Below, piece after piece: positions 33,263 to 44,519 of a stretch of DNA of 64,000 nt (position 1 is its first letter; each line of letters begins with the position of its first letter). This stretch comes from Plotosus lineatus. Its lineage: Eukaryota > Chordata > Actinopteri > Siluriformes > Plotosidae. The notes beneath the pieces were generated by a model. It ran no database searches, was not told where the DNA came from, and saw only the letters and a program-made list of their open reading frames with translations. Made by a program: the position numbers and the translations under genes. The stretch spans positions 10,936,001 through 11,000,000 of the forward strand of contig CM045733.1 in the NCBI GenBank assembly GCA_024760905.1. Reading direction: 5' to 3'.

Positions 33263-33862
33263 AATATACTCTACATTATTCTATGCATCCCCTATGGATG
33301 TGAGCAGTTGTGCATTCTGATTGGCTGCTAATAATCTGCTACAAGGACATCACCTCATGATGCACTGCAACAAAAAAATAAATAAAAATAGGAAATTCCA
33401 ACTCATGCTAATCTAGCCTCACTAGCCTCTAACATTAGTAACAAAATTTGAAACGAAAGTGTTTTTAATGATAAAAAAATGTTTTTGTTTTTGCTTTTTT
33501 TAATTCTTAAGGACTGCATTTCTTTTTTTTTTTCCATCAAACGCGACTTCATAGGCATACTATGTGGAACAGGCTTTAGCATCGCCTAATACCAGTGAAA
33601 GAGGGAGGGACTTGGAGCAACTGAGAGTGAGCTAGACTTACTGACTGATGCGTTGAGTATTTGATGGTAAGACCAGACTGTATTTTTTTTTTTTAGTTTT
33701 CAAGAATTTGAACAAAACTATAAAAATGCTAATTTTTTTACTGTTCAGCATATTCCACTCAGCACCTCACTGGGATATCACTGCACATCTGATGGAGAAG
33801 AGCACTTTTGATACTTCTATATCTTGTATGGGTTAATAATATACAGGAATTGTTTTTGTATC
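33263..33862. other. No gene or element recognised
   Basis: AT-rich with several poly-T runs. CATTCTGATTGGCTGCTAATA resembles CATTCTGATTGGTTAATTA at about 36,765, perhaps an old shared repeat. Confidence 0.4.
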
Positions 33863-33863
33863 C

Positions 33864-34205
33864 TGAAAAGCATGTCCATCTCACAGCAAGAAGGTCCTGG
33901 GTTCGATTCCCAGCTCAGGCGTTTCTGTGTGGAGTTTGCATCTTCTCCCTGTGCTTGTGTGGGTTTCCAGTGGGTACTCCGGTTTCCTCCCACAGTCCAA
34001 AAACATGCACAGTAGATTTATTTGGGTGTTCCAAATCATCCGTAGGTTTGAGTTTAAGTATGAATGGTTATGTGAGTGTTGGCCCTGCGATGGCCTGGTG
34101 AGCTGTCCAGGGTGTACCTCACCCTCGCTCGGAGTCATATGAGATGGGTGCCAGCCTCCTTGCAACCGTAATGAGGATTAAGCGGTTCAGAAAATGAATG
34201 AATGA
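33864..34205 (+). mobile_element. SINE-B, near full length
   Basis: Head with B box GGGTTCGATTCCC, body GTTTCTGTGTGGAGTTTGCA and CCTCCCACAGTCCAAA, tail CGATGGCCTGGTGAGCTGTCC and GGATTAAGCGGTTCAG, ending in (GAAT)n. One of the best-preserved SINE-B copies, though the first part of the A box is weak. Confidence 0.9.
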
Positions 34206-34344
34206 AAACATAACAATCTACATCTCAGTAGTGAAGTACTTCAGACGTTAGCTTTTTTGATGGAAGGATAAAATAAAGTGCTGGAAATTTGTTAATACAA
34301 AATTAACACAAATTATAAATGTGCAGCAAAGTTTGAAGTGAAGC

Positions 34345-34520
34345 AAAGTCGGTATATAAGTCTGTTGGCCTGTTACACCCGAGCCTTGTGATTGATCAGA
34401 GAGTTTATCTTTGTTTCTGTAGCGTGAAGCAATTAGGAGTTCGCCTCCACCTAGATGGGTCGCTAGGCCATCACAGGTTTCCTTCTCAATATTTTTACTG
34501 GTATCCATTCACACGTAGTC
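34345..34520 (-). mobile_element. SINE-C, 5'-truncated
   Basis: Matches the 3' half of the SINE-C copies at 42,020 and 47,050: GTTACACCCGAGCC, GTAGCGTGAAGCAATTAGG, and TATTTTTACTGGTATCCATT. Confidence 0.8.
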
Positions 34521-34868
34521 ACCCTTATTGTATAAAATCCTGTTAATTTTGTTTTCAGATCCATTTTAGCATTTTTTAAAATTTTTTTATCAAGAATCAT
34601 ATCATTAAATCACAAGAACAAAAAAATGACATTTTAATGTTAACAAGAACCTGGAAACCACAAGATTATCCTGTATGGAGGAGAACCTGATTTCATACAG
34701 CATGTGAGTCATAAAAATTCATACAACATCGTACTGACTGTATCCAGAATTTTTTTTCCAGTGGTTTTTATTTGTTTTGTTTTTTTCCAATAGATTCTTT
34801 TGATCTGAATCCAACAGCAATTAATAAAAGTAACAGCCATGCTTTTGCAGCCTGAAGCAATTTTTAGT

Positions 34869-34911
<43 letters not shown>

Positions 34912-34967
34912 ATATATTATCTTCAGTCTGGAATCCTGTTTCAAATCAGTATTCACACTGACAGGAT

Positions 34968-35008
<41 letters not shown>

Positions 35009-35271
35009 TTATGCTACCTGCTTTGAAAGGACCTTTATCAAAGCTTCTGTAGTCTTTTTTCTCCGTTATGTCCTCTTTCCCTCTGGCTCTACCGTATAAA
35101 TTAACTTGAAAACCAAAATCTGTCACACTCACACACATGCGTGCCGGCCATGACAATGACTGCCACTTCTCATTTTGTCTTGTCTTATCCTCAGTCTGGA
35201 ATCCTGTAGTGTTTTCAAATCACATTCGCAATGACAGGACACACAGAAACACATACACACACACACACACA

Positions 35272-35328
<57 letters not shown>

Positions 35329-35540
35329 TGAGAAGTACTAGTTGTCCATGGTAGTACCAGAATAATCAGTTATACATGGTGGTGATGCGTATAAAACTTA
35401 TATAATATGGGTCCCACAGTCAAGCCTTGAGGAATGCCATAAGATACTCCATGAAGTTTGAAACTTTAATCTAAAACTATTAAAAACTGAGTCATTTATA
35501 TTCTTGTGGTGAAGTTTGTTAAAGGCAGTGAATATATCTT
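34521..35540. repeat. Non-coding with three CA arrays and a small duplication
   Basis: CA arrays lie at 34,873-34,907, 34,970-35,004 and 35,254-35,327. The phrase CAGTCTGGAATCCTGT...TTTCAAATCA...GACAGGA appears before the second array (34,923-34,968) and before the third (35,193-35,240), a short local duplication. No gene is seen. Confidence 0.7.
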
Positions 35541-35544
35541 AGAT

Positions 35545-35885
35545 ATAGCCACAGATGTAGCCTAATGGATAGAAAAGCATAGGGCAGCCATAGCTATTAT
35601 GGGCTTTGAGAATAAAAGGTTGCTGGTTTGATTCCCGAACCATAAGGAAAAATATGTGGTGGTGGGGAGAAAGCAGCAACTTCGCTTCCTCCACAAACAA
35701 CTGAAGTGTCCTTTAGTAAGGCACCTAACCCCCAATGGCTCTCCGGACGCCACCAATATTTTTGACAGCTCACTGTTACGTGTGCGTATGCTCAATGTTT
35801 ATGTTTGTGCTCACATTGCATTGTTGAATGCAGAGAAAATAATTTCCCTTATGGGATTAATACAGTATAACAAAAATCAAGAAAA
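35545..35885 (+). mobile_element. SINE-D (tRNA-headed)
   Basis: Head GTAGCCTAATGGATAGAAAAG with B-box-like GGTTTGATTCCC, body AGTAAGGCACCTAACCCCC and CTCTCCGGACGCC, and 3' end TTTCCCTTATGGGATTAATA. A second copy is at 37,077-37,430. Confidence 0.8.
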
Positions 35886-36220
35886 AAAATCAAAAGCTTC
35901 TTCTTCTGGAACGTGCCTGTAGTGTTATGAGCTCTATTTCTGTAGTAAACATAATCTGCATAAATAAGTGGTAAAACGGTGGGGTGTTGCTAATTAAATT
36001 AGCCTTGTGCCCAATTTTGTGGCGATATAAATCGCCATGAGATTTCTGAGATCTAAAACTAGACTTTCACTACCACCCAAGGAGACATTAAAAGTCCTGC
36101 AAAAGTCTTTTACTGGTTTTTGTGGGTGTTTTCCACATGCTTGAAAATGTTTAATTCTATAAAGGATCAGTACAGTGATCCAGTGAATAGCATTGCCTCC
36201 TTATAGATTAAATTTTTCCT
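35886..36220. other. No gene or element recognised
   Basis: Unplaced AT-rich sequence. Confidence 0.5.
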
Positions 36221-36475
36221 CTATGTGACTTTCCTCTGAGTTTGCTGGTTTCTTCCCTCTGTCTAAAAATAGGACTGAACATGAAATAAGCATGCTGAAT
36301 TGTCAGAGCATGGACTGATGTTACATTCAGAGTGTAATCCGGCCTTCCTTCCAGTGTTACTGAGATTGGTTCCAGATCCGCCATGACCCTAACAAGGAAT
36401 GCATGTTTAAAGAATGCATCAATGAATGGACTGTTGAATGGATGGATGGATGGATGGATGGATGGAATTAAAGGA
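36221..36475 (+). mobile_element. SINE-B, old and diverged, with (GGAT)n tail
   Basis: TTTCCTCTGAGTTTGCTGG, TCTTCCCTCTGTCTAAAAATA and GAGATTGGTTCCAGATCCGCC follow the SINE-B order with many changes. A GGAT tetranucleotide run sits at 36,437-36,466. Confidence 0.6.
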
Positions 36476-37075
36476 AAACGGATAAATGAATAAATCAATG
36501 AGTAAATGGATGGATAGATGCAAGAGGGTTCTTGACTGGGAAACTTGTCAACTATCCATATAAAAGCCCACAAAAGAGTATTTTAGAATGTGTGGATATT
36601 AAAAAAATGTAACTTTGGTGTCATAACCTGAACGTCATGAACTTTGTGTTTAACTGCATCACTTCACCTGATTGCATTTTTTTGCCACATAACACCACAA
36701 CCCAAAGAGTTCTATTCCTTACTTATTACAAAGAACAATTTGAAAATGGGAATTAAATACTATTCATTCTGATTGGTTAATTAGCCTGTTTCAGATTGTA
36801 GCCCTGATTCCCCCTCAGATTTTACTTCATGATACAGTAATGACCTTATCACTGTACCTTATTTCTTACTTATTATATAGCACATTGATATACCCAATTC
36901 TAATTGGCCAGTAATGGTGTCCATTTGTTCCTGATTTCTTCACAGCAGACCGTTTTTAGCTGGAGCAATAAAGGGACTTTTAAATTAATATGTAGTAAGT
37001 AGGCATGTAATAAGTGTGATAATGTACAGCAAGCCAATTATTATCATGAAATATACCCATTCAGGGCATGATATC
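36476..37075. other. No gene; possible old MITE text
   Basis: Repeated phrases such as CTTACTTATTA and CATTCTGATTGG suggest an eroded repeat, but no ends can be defined. Confidence 0.35.
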
Positions 37076-37076
37076 T

Positions 37077-37277
37077 GGGGCAGCCGTAGCCTAATTGTTA
37101 GAAATGGTATTGAGACCAAACGATGGCAAGAAAAATGTTTTTTGTGGGTTTTTTTTTTTTTTTTTTTTGGGGGTGCACCTTCCCTTCCTCAACCTTCATG
37201 GAAGTGAACTGCCTTTAGCACGGCGCCGATCCCCAACTGCTCTCCGGGCGCCCCAATGTGTGTGGAGTCCACTACTC

Positions 37278-37329
<52 letters not shown>

Positions 37330-37430
37330 CTCACTGCTTACATGTTTGCTCACTTTGGATGGGTTACACACAGAAGGTAATAAGTTCTCTTGTGGGATTA
37401 ATACATCATACCAAAATTAAAAAAAAAAAA
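37077..37430 (+). mobile_element. SINE-D with internal (GT)n
   Basis: Head GGGGCAGCCGTAGCCTAATTG, body CCCAACTGCTCTCCGGGCGCC, a GT array at 37,279-37,326, and 3' end CTTGTGGGATTAATACATC followed by poly-A. The head is shorter and more degraded than in the copy at 35,545. Confidence 0.8.
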
Positions 37431-38032
37431 AAAAAAAAAAAAAGCCCAACTGTTTAAAAAAATGCATAAATCAAGGATTCAATTTCCTAACCAGCATGAA
37501 TTCCTCAGGATAAAGGAAATAAGGCAGAACTTCCAGGAACTATTATAAAAATGCTCTTCTCACAATGTATTGGTACAAACTGACATTTTCAAGAAGATAC
37601 AACAGTAGATACAGTGGAACCGCGGCAGTCGAACAAATCACAGTACGATCAAAAAAATATGAGGAAAATATGCCTTGGTGTTTGAACAAATGTTCAGAGA
37701 TCGACCAGCGCAGAGCCAAGTGTGTTGAACGCTGCTCAGTGTTCAGTACTTTGAACAGCCGTTGAGGGAGAGTCTCGTACTGTGTATTGTGTTTATTCAG
37801 TATATTACGGCTACTTTAACCCGAAACCCCGGGTTCAAAGCAAAGCAGCAGAAGGGAAAACCGCCACGCCCACTCAAAGCAATAACCCGTCAACCATCTC
37901 TCCCTTCCAATCCATCCACATATGCTGACACATCGCAACCAGAAAGGTATGTAAATAAATACAGTACATAATTAGGTTAATTATTACATATTGTTATTGT
38001 TTTACACTTGTGTACATTAATGTTTGTCTGTC

Positions 38033-38272
38033 TTCCTTTCGACTTTTTCCCTTTTACTCGGGAGTCGCCACAGCGAATCATCTGAGTCGCAGGTTTGATT
38101 TGGCAGAGGTTTTTACGTCGGGTGCGCTTCCTGTCACATCCCTTTTAGCAAGGGACAGAAACACGCTGACGACTTTGCAGCTACTCTTTATGAAAGTCAG
38201 CAATGGTTCTTTTACATGCCTCTCACCATAGACAGTGACAGACATGGCCCGCCTTTGATAACCCAGTTAATG
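38033..38272 (-). mobile_element. SINE-A, 5'-truncated
   Basis: Plus-strand order: TTTCGACTTTTTCCC, GAGTCGCCACAGCGAATC, CTTCCTGTCACATCCC, and CCGCCTTTGATAACCCAGTT, stopping before the head. Confidence 0.88.
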
Positions 38273-38393
38273 TTTGTATTGTCTATTAATATGTTTCATA
38301 AATACACTCGTTTTGAAAGTATATACAACCATATTGACGGAAGTAGACATTCATCTGAACCCATTTATCCACTTTTAACTATTTGTTATGGAA

Positions 38394-38630
38394 ATATGTG
38401 AGCCACTCCACCGAAATTAATCTCTTGGGTCCAAAAATGAAAAATGATTTTTTTTTTACACAGTCAGATAGAGGAGGCCCAAAGCTGCAAAATGCAGAAA
38501 AAAGTATATCAGTACCTTGAAAACTGACCGAGCTATGCCATTTCATGTGTCAGCATTCAACTAATGATAATGATACTGATTGAAAAAAAACAACACTGTC
38601 AGGCTCAAACAGTCACACTGAAATTAAGAA

Positions 38631-38721
<91 letters not shown>

Positions 38722-39207
38722 TATATATATATACATATACAAGCCCGAGCTGACCAATCAGTGTGCTTGTTTCAGATCTTCCGTAGCAACTAGCCTGCAT
38801 TGTTTACGTGCATATCGTATTTATTTCTTTATTTTATTCACTGAAACGGCATTTTAATATCAAAAAAGTATCCAAAATGGAGAGTCGACTTCACGCCCGT
38901 TCTTCTGGTGTATGGATTATAGTGTGTCTTGTACCGAACTCGGTGAATAATTGCAACGAAAACCAGTACGTTTGCTACTGTTTTTATCTAGTTTTATGAG
39001 GGTACTCGTCAGAAAAATGGAAATAAAAGACATTTTTAGTGAGTTTTAGTCGATTTCACTTCAGCAAGTGATAGTTGAATACTTGTTTTAATAGCTTATG
39101 CAAAAGTCTGAATTTCGATAAAAAATGACCATTTTTACTTTTTTGGCCATTTTCTTGAAAGTAGTCCATGAGACAAGCACCTGCATTCGGTGGAGTGCCT
39201 CATATAT
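38394..39207. mobile_element. MITE related to the 27.4-kb palindrome
   Basis: The left end TATGTGAGCCACTCCACCGA and right end TTCGGTGGAGTGCCTCATAT are inverted. They match the ends of 27,381-27,631, and the adjoining CTTGTCTCATGGAC corresponds to CTTGTCGCAAGTGAC there. The interior differs and includes a long AT array, so this may be a longer member of the same family. Confidence 0.75.
38634..38740. repeat. (AT)n microsatellite
   Basis: About 38 AT units followed by ACACAC and ATAC interruptions, inside the MITE at 38,394. Confidence 0.95.
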
Positions 39208-39287
39208 TGTCTCACTCTTCGAACAAATCAGTAATGGACCATATTTTTTGTAATGAATTGTGTTCGACCACCGAGGTTCCACTGTAT

Positions 39288-39988
39288 CAGGATTAGGTGC
39301 ATACGGCTCAAAGATCGCCAACAACGCTGTACGCTAGTCACATGACCTGACCTCTCCAAAAGGAGATTCTTGCACATAAAATGTGATCACAATCAGTGTT
39401 TGTTGAGTAAGACTAGGTAAGGACTGGTGATATTAGCAGAAAGCCTTTTTTTCCTCTGACTCATTTCTTCCATATTAACAATCTCCCAGAGAAGAGACTG
39501 CAGAGTTCCTTACTTATTGTTCATTTATTAACTGATGGATGCTTCTGTTTTTTTTTTTTTGTTGTTGTTTTTTTTATAATAAGGGCAGTGGTGGCCTGGT
39601 GGTAGGGTTCTAGATTAAAAAGTGGAAGAAAAATCCTTGTCTAAAAAAAGAAAGAAAAAAACATACTCCATCCAGTCTGAAAACAAATTTCACACAGACT
39701 GTCCTAAGTCACGGCTGGTTCACTGTGCTTCAGGGCTGACTGAAACCCACAGGACATTACAGCGGCATTGACAGAGGCGTATACAGCAGCAGATTTTTAC
39801 AGCCCTATGATTTAAGTAAGAAGTCATTAGAGTTTGGCTTGAAAATAAAGGATTATTATTAAAAAAATCCAAGTACTCTACATCTTTTTCAGTGAACAAT
39901 AAGTACACACACACCAAAAAACCCCAAAACAAAACAAAAAAAGCCCCTAAGAACAAAAACAAAACAAAACAAACAATCCCCCTGATAT
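39288..39988. other. Non-coding with a SINE-A-type head fragment
   Basis: GGGCAGTGGTGGCCTGGTGG at 39,586-39,605 is the start of a SINE-A or hybrid head and ends at TTCTAGAT. The remainder is T-rich and A-rich filler. Confidence 0.55.
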
Positions 39989-39989
39989 C

Positions 39990-40850
39990 CAATGGTACCA
40001 CACTTTACGAAATTAATCCGTTCCAGCGCCTTTTTCGTAACCTGAATTTTTTTGTAAAACACGTGATTCGTTCCAAGGCTCCCATAAACCCTTTAAAAAT
40101 TATAAAAGTACACCAATTTTGCTGAAATATGTGTTAAAAGTAAAAGAAAATTATTATATATTATTAAATAAATCTCTCGAACTACCTATGCGACGTTTTA
40201 AAGTGCCCCCCCCCCCCCCCCTTCACAAGGTCCTTAAATATGGAGGTTGCTTTTTCCGAAATAATCGCCTCGGTCACTGTATCTCCGCTTTTAATGCCTC
40301 CTTCTGCTTCAATATCGTCCCGATTGTAAAGGGGTTTCGGCCATACTCCTTTGCCATTTCACTTAACCGCATCCCACTTTCATATTTTTTATCATCTCCT
40401 GTTTTACTTTTATTGATAACAGAGTTCGCTTTTTCTTTTCAGTCTCAATGGGAATCACTTTCTTGGGGCTCATCAATAATGAAAAATAACGCTGCTATGA
40501 GCATACTCAAAAAACTCACGAAACTCACGAACCAACAGTACAACTCTCCTTCACGTGTGTATCGAACAATGGGTCAAAGGCACACGAAAAGCATTATGGG
40601 TACAGTATAGTATTATGGAGATACAGCTCCCTCCTCGCCAATGGGAGGCCAGAGAGGCGGGGTGTTGGGAGACAACCAATGAGAAAGAAACACGCGCATT
40701 GTTTGAATGTTTGAATGGTGCGTTTGAATTTTTAAGATGGCGCTTTTGTAACGTGAACTTGTTTCGTATTCAGAGACAAAAATTTTGAAAATGCATTTCG
40801 TAACCTGAATTTTTCGTTTGGTGAGACTTTTGTAAAGTGAGGTACCACTG
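39990..40850 (-). mobile_element. Tigger-like element, transposase start decayed
   Basis: Eroded left end GGTACCACACTTTACGAAAT, clean right end AAGTGAGGTACCACTG with TA after it. On the minus strand an eroded transposase start reads MSPKKVIPIETE (about 40,440-40,475). The element's CCAATGGGAGG motifs lie at 40,638-40,690. The frames do not stay open. Confidence 0.82.
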
Positions 40851-40852
40851 TA

Positions 40853-41383
40853 CTCACAGGTCCAATAATGTAAATATACTGTTATGTCTTTTCCCACTGA
40901 ATGTTATTACCAGTTTTTATGTGTGGGTGTGGCCATTTCAGCTTTTTTTTTTTTGTTCTTACTGATAAAAGATGGTACTAGTCAGTGTATACAATCTTCT
41001 ATAACAGGTATACACATCAGCCATAAACCTAACACCTTTGCTTTTAATTATTTTATAGTATGGATAACCCCTGAGGAAATATCAGCGTTTCTTTCATTTT
41101 AAACCTCCCCTCGGGTTGAATCTGTACTAAAGTCAAATACAAAATACAGTACACAACTTTAATGGCTTGTGATCGATTCTTTGGTGTTGTAGGTGTCTGC
41201 GCAGTACATCATCGCTCTCAGGCAAGATTTAATGTACATACTGTAACACAATCTTTGACCTGGAGAGATCCTCATTAGCGTTACCTGAATCCATTGTGCT
41301 TTCTTGAGGAAATAATTGCAAGAGCTGTCTATCATGTGACTTTCTGTCACCATTTTTTTTACGAAAAAGAAATATGAAAATAT
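40853..41383. other. No gene or element recognised
   Basis: Unplaced sequence between a Tigger-like element and a SINE. Confidence 0.5.
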
Positions 41384-41399
41384 ATGTTGGAAGGATTGG

Positions 41400-41731
41400 G
41401 GGTAGTGATGGTCTAGCGGATAGGACGCAGGATCGCTGATCCTAAGGTTGGGGGTTCGAGTCCCCACAAGGTTGTCACTGTCCCCAGCTAACTGGATTAT
41501 CAAAGGCGGGTCATGTCTGTCACTGTCTATGGTGAGAGGTTCATGTAAAAGAACCATTGCTGACTTTCGTAAAGAGTAGCTGCAAAGTCGTCAGCGTGTT
41601 TCTGTCCCTTGCTAAAAAGGGTTGTGACAGGAAGGGCATCCGACGTAAAAACCTCTGCCAAATCAAACGTGCGAATCAGATGATTCGCTGTGGCGACTCT
41701 CGAGAAGGGGAAAAAGCCGAAAGAAAAGATG
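41400..41731 (+). mobile_element. SINE-A, full length with 16-bp TSD
   Basis: The target duplication ATGTTGGAAGGATTGG is at 41,384-41,399 and 41,732-41,747. The order is: tRNA-like head (A-box region GGTCTAGCGGATAGG, B box GGGTTCGAGTCCC); middle (TTGTCACTGTCCCC...AAAGAACCATTGCTG); RTE leader segment (GTTGTGACAGGAAGGGCATCC); RTE tail segment (GCTGTGGCGACTC...AGCCGAAAG). This is the reference copy of the family here. Confidence 0.95.
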
Positions 41732-42019
41732 ATGTTGGAAGGATTGGTTGAGGAGAATCAGGCAGTAAGAACTGACTTCTGGTGGTAAAGTGCATGTATG
41801 CTCTCGGGTGTGTGTACGTATGTGTGTGGTTCCAGGACCTGCTGCATGTCAGAGCTGATGAATTTGTTCGTCTCTTATCATTGTTCTTGTATTTAGTCAT
41901 AGAGGGGTCAGACGAGAAAACTGAAGAAAAACTGACGGACCAGTGAATTTGAAGACTGTCTAGATTACGCAGTGACATTGTGTTTGTTAAAGGGCAATAA
42001 ACTTAGATAGGTGGAGCCT

Positions 42020-42335
42020 CTACACTATCATGTAGTGGTTAGAGTGTTGGGCTCATGATCAGGAGGTTGTGAGTTCAAATCCCACTGAGACCCTCACTGT
42101 GCTAAGACCCCTGGACAAGGTCTCAACCACAAGTGTGCCTCTGTTCACCCAGCAGTATAAATGGGTACCAGTAAAAATATACTGGGAAGGTAACCTGCGA
42201 TGGACTAGCGTCCCATCCAGGGGGAGTTCAACTCCTGATTGCTTCACGTTACGGAAACCGGGGATAAGCACCGGCCTGATGAGCTGCTAGGCTCGGGTGT
42301 AAAAACCCAAACACTTAATCAATCAATCAAAAAAA
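42020..42335 (+). mobile_element. SINE-C, full length
   Basis: Head GTAGTGGTTAGAGTGTTGGG, CTCATGATCAGG and B box GAGTTCAAATCCC; the CAT in the anticodon position recalls tRNA-Met, which is only a suggestion. The body includes AAGACCCCTGGACAAGG and GATGGACTAGCGTCCCATCC, and the 3' end has (AATC)n. Confidence 0.88.
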
Positions 42336-42838
42336 AAACTTAGATAACAGGTTAATGTCAATTTCTACTGGAATCTTGTTTTTTTTTAATTCTATTCATT
42401 GAAATTATTATTGCTCTGGAAATTAAAGACGTTTGCGTTTGTCTTTTTAAAACGTCAACAAAATTCTGACAGTGCGAAGTTCTTCATTTTGACAATTTCC
42501 TTCACTGCCTACTCATGAAAATGTACTTCTCCTTAAGAGCATACCCTGCCCACCAAGGATGATTGACAGGTGATCTTACCATGAAAAATGGTTAGGCAGG
42601 AATGGATCCATGCTTAAGATTTTGGAATTTTTTGAATTTGAATCCAAGTGTCAGTCATATAAACAATAAACCCTGCCAATTACTATATAATTATATTCAA
42701 TAATCCACTGGTGTTCTGTACATCCAGGCCTATAGAGACAAATACTCACAGACGTCATACCTATGTAAGACAGTATTGGTATTAGGATTCAGATCTATCT
42801 CTTTGTAGTTGTGACTCTAGTGGTCTGTGCTTGAATGA

Positions 42839-42907
<69 letters not shown>

Positions 42908-43390
42908 TGTGGACTCCCTAGTGTGTGATAACACGTTTGCAGGCTGGAAAGCCATCTGCCACTCAAGAGCTTCATCGATCAAAACAAAGCAGCAGTGGCG
43001 GCCAAACAAAACACACTTCAACCCATTCACAGAGCACACAATAAACGAGCAGACAAATGCATTCGAAAAGCGTAGGAGTGGGTGGGATGTGTGTGGAGGG
43101 CCTATAATCCTTCAGATTACCCAATAGCTAGAAAACCATAACGATCCTTTCTAACGAGCACAAGCTTGTATCTTTCATTGCGTGTTCCTCTGTCCATCGG
43201 CAAGAACAGTAGATGAAGGTCAGTGCCAATTTAATTAATGACTCATCAAAAACACTGTGTCAATCTCAATGCAGATGTTGCACACGGAGCTAATTAGCTG
43301 TAGACCTGCTTGAATCAGCAAAAAGAGAGAAAATAGCTAACTTGCATGTGTATTCATACTCAATCACACACTATGGGTAACCCACCCTGC
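42336..43390. other. Non-coding with a long (GT)n
   Basis: GT array at 42,841-42,913; otherwise no gene or element recognised. Confidence 0.55.
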
Positions 43391-43599
43391 CACACACACA
43401 CACACACACACACGCACGCACACACGCACACACACAGACTCAGTCACATGAAGAAAACCCTGGTTTGTGAGCCACTTCCCTTTAGAAACTATTTGAGAGG
43501 TATTTGGGAGGTATTTGCGTATCTGAGCCAATACTGGTGAATGCAGGGTACACCCTGAACAGCTCACCAGACCATTGCAGGGCAACATATACACACACC

Positions 43600-43664
<65 letters not shown>

Positions 43665-43722
43665 GTGCACGCACGCACACACACTCACGCGCCCGCACAC
43701 ACACACTCACGCACACACACAC
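43391..43722. repeat. CA-bounded mosaic block
   Basis: Two CA arrays (43,391-43,436 and 43,604-43,722) enclose two borrowed pieces. Positions 43,437-43,491 are identical to 63,148-63,202. Positions 43,506-43,603 nearly match the SINE-B piece at 637-734. The second array is rich in ACGC and ACTC variants. Confidence 0.85.
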
Positions 43723-43956
43723 TCTTTGTTTTATAACTTCAGGGGACAATACATAGACTTACAATGGTAGGCAGAAAAGTTCTCAGGCTGACCTCGATGC
43801 AGGGGTGAAATTTGACCAAATGTGATTTATTTTTAACGCGGACCCCCGGCTGCCTTCACACGTCTTCCATCTACACTGAACCAAATTATAAATGCACCAT
43901 GTAACACAATGCCCAATATAATTTTATTAAGATCCTAAAAAGAAATTAAATAGATA
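43723..43956. other. No gene or element recognised
   Basis: Short unplaced stretch. Confidence 0.5.
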
Positions 43957-43958
43957 TA

Positions 43959-44205
43959 CATGGATCCCTCGCTACTTCACGCATCAGTTCATACAGCTTC
44001 AGTGCATTGTGGTTTTTTTAAAAAAATATTAATTGAATTAAAAAATAAGGAAATTAAGGAAGAATAGGGGAAAAAGTTAAGGAAAATGCAGCAAAACAAG
44101 GCCAATCATGCAAAAAAAAAAAAAAAAAACCCAAACAATCAAAAACAAACAAACAAAAAACCCCAAAACTCACCAACATACTTACATTTTTATATGAGGT
44201 GCTCA

Positions 44206-44264
<59 letters not shown>

Positions 44265-44497
44265 ATCTGTATGTGCGTGTATTTATATTTTATTTACCTA
44301 TTTATCTTATGCATTATTTTTGAATGTTTAATTGGTATTATAAGTATTTATAGCATTGCCTATGTATTTATTGATATTATATACATATATACATGTACGT
44401 ATATGTCAGTCAGGAGGGGTTGATCCTGCTTCGCGGTGATTCGGCGGACATGGGGGGATCTCGATCTCAATTAGCTGTGGAAAGTGAGGGGTCCCTG
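43959..44497. mobile_element. Tigger-like MITE, solo copy
   Basis: Ends CATGGATCCCTCGCTACT and GTGAGGGGTCCCTG, flanked by TA. The interior has AAGGAAATTAAGGAAGAATA, a poly-A stretch, a (GT)n array at 44,209-44,262, TATTTATATTTTATTTACC and TTCGCGG. This is the intact reference for the nested pair at 14,333-26,612. Confidence 0.85.
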
Positions 44498-44519
44498 TAT
44501 ACACATTGAGGCATCATTC

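Larger units (their letters stand above)
37612..39284. mobile_element. Tigger-like element containing two later insertions
   Basis: Inverted ends CAGTGGAACCGCGGCAGTCG and CGACCACCGAGGTTCCACTG with TA on both sides. The interior is interrupted by a SINE-A fragment (38,033-38,272) and by the MITE at 38,394-39,207. No transposase motif was found. Confidence 0.82.

Noticed and set aside
41400..41480. tRNA-like sequences with A and B boxes as functional tRNA genes
   Set aside because: They lack a complete cloverleaf and acceptor stem and are followed by SINE bodies with target duplications.
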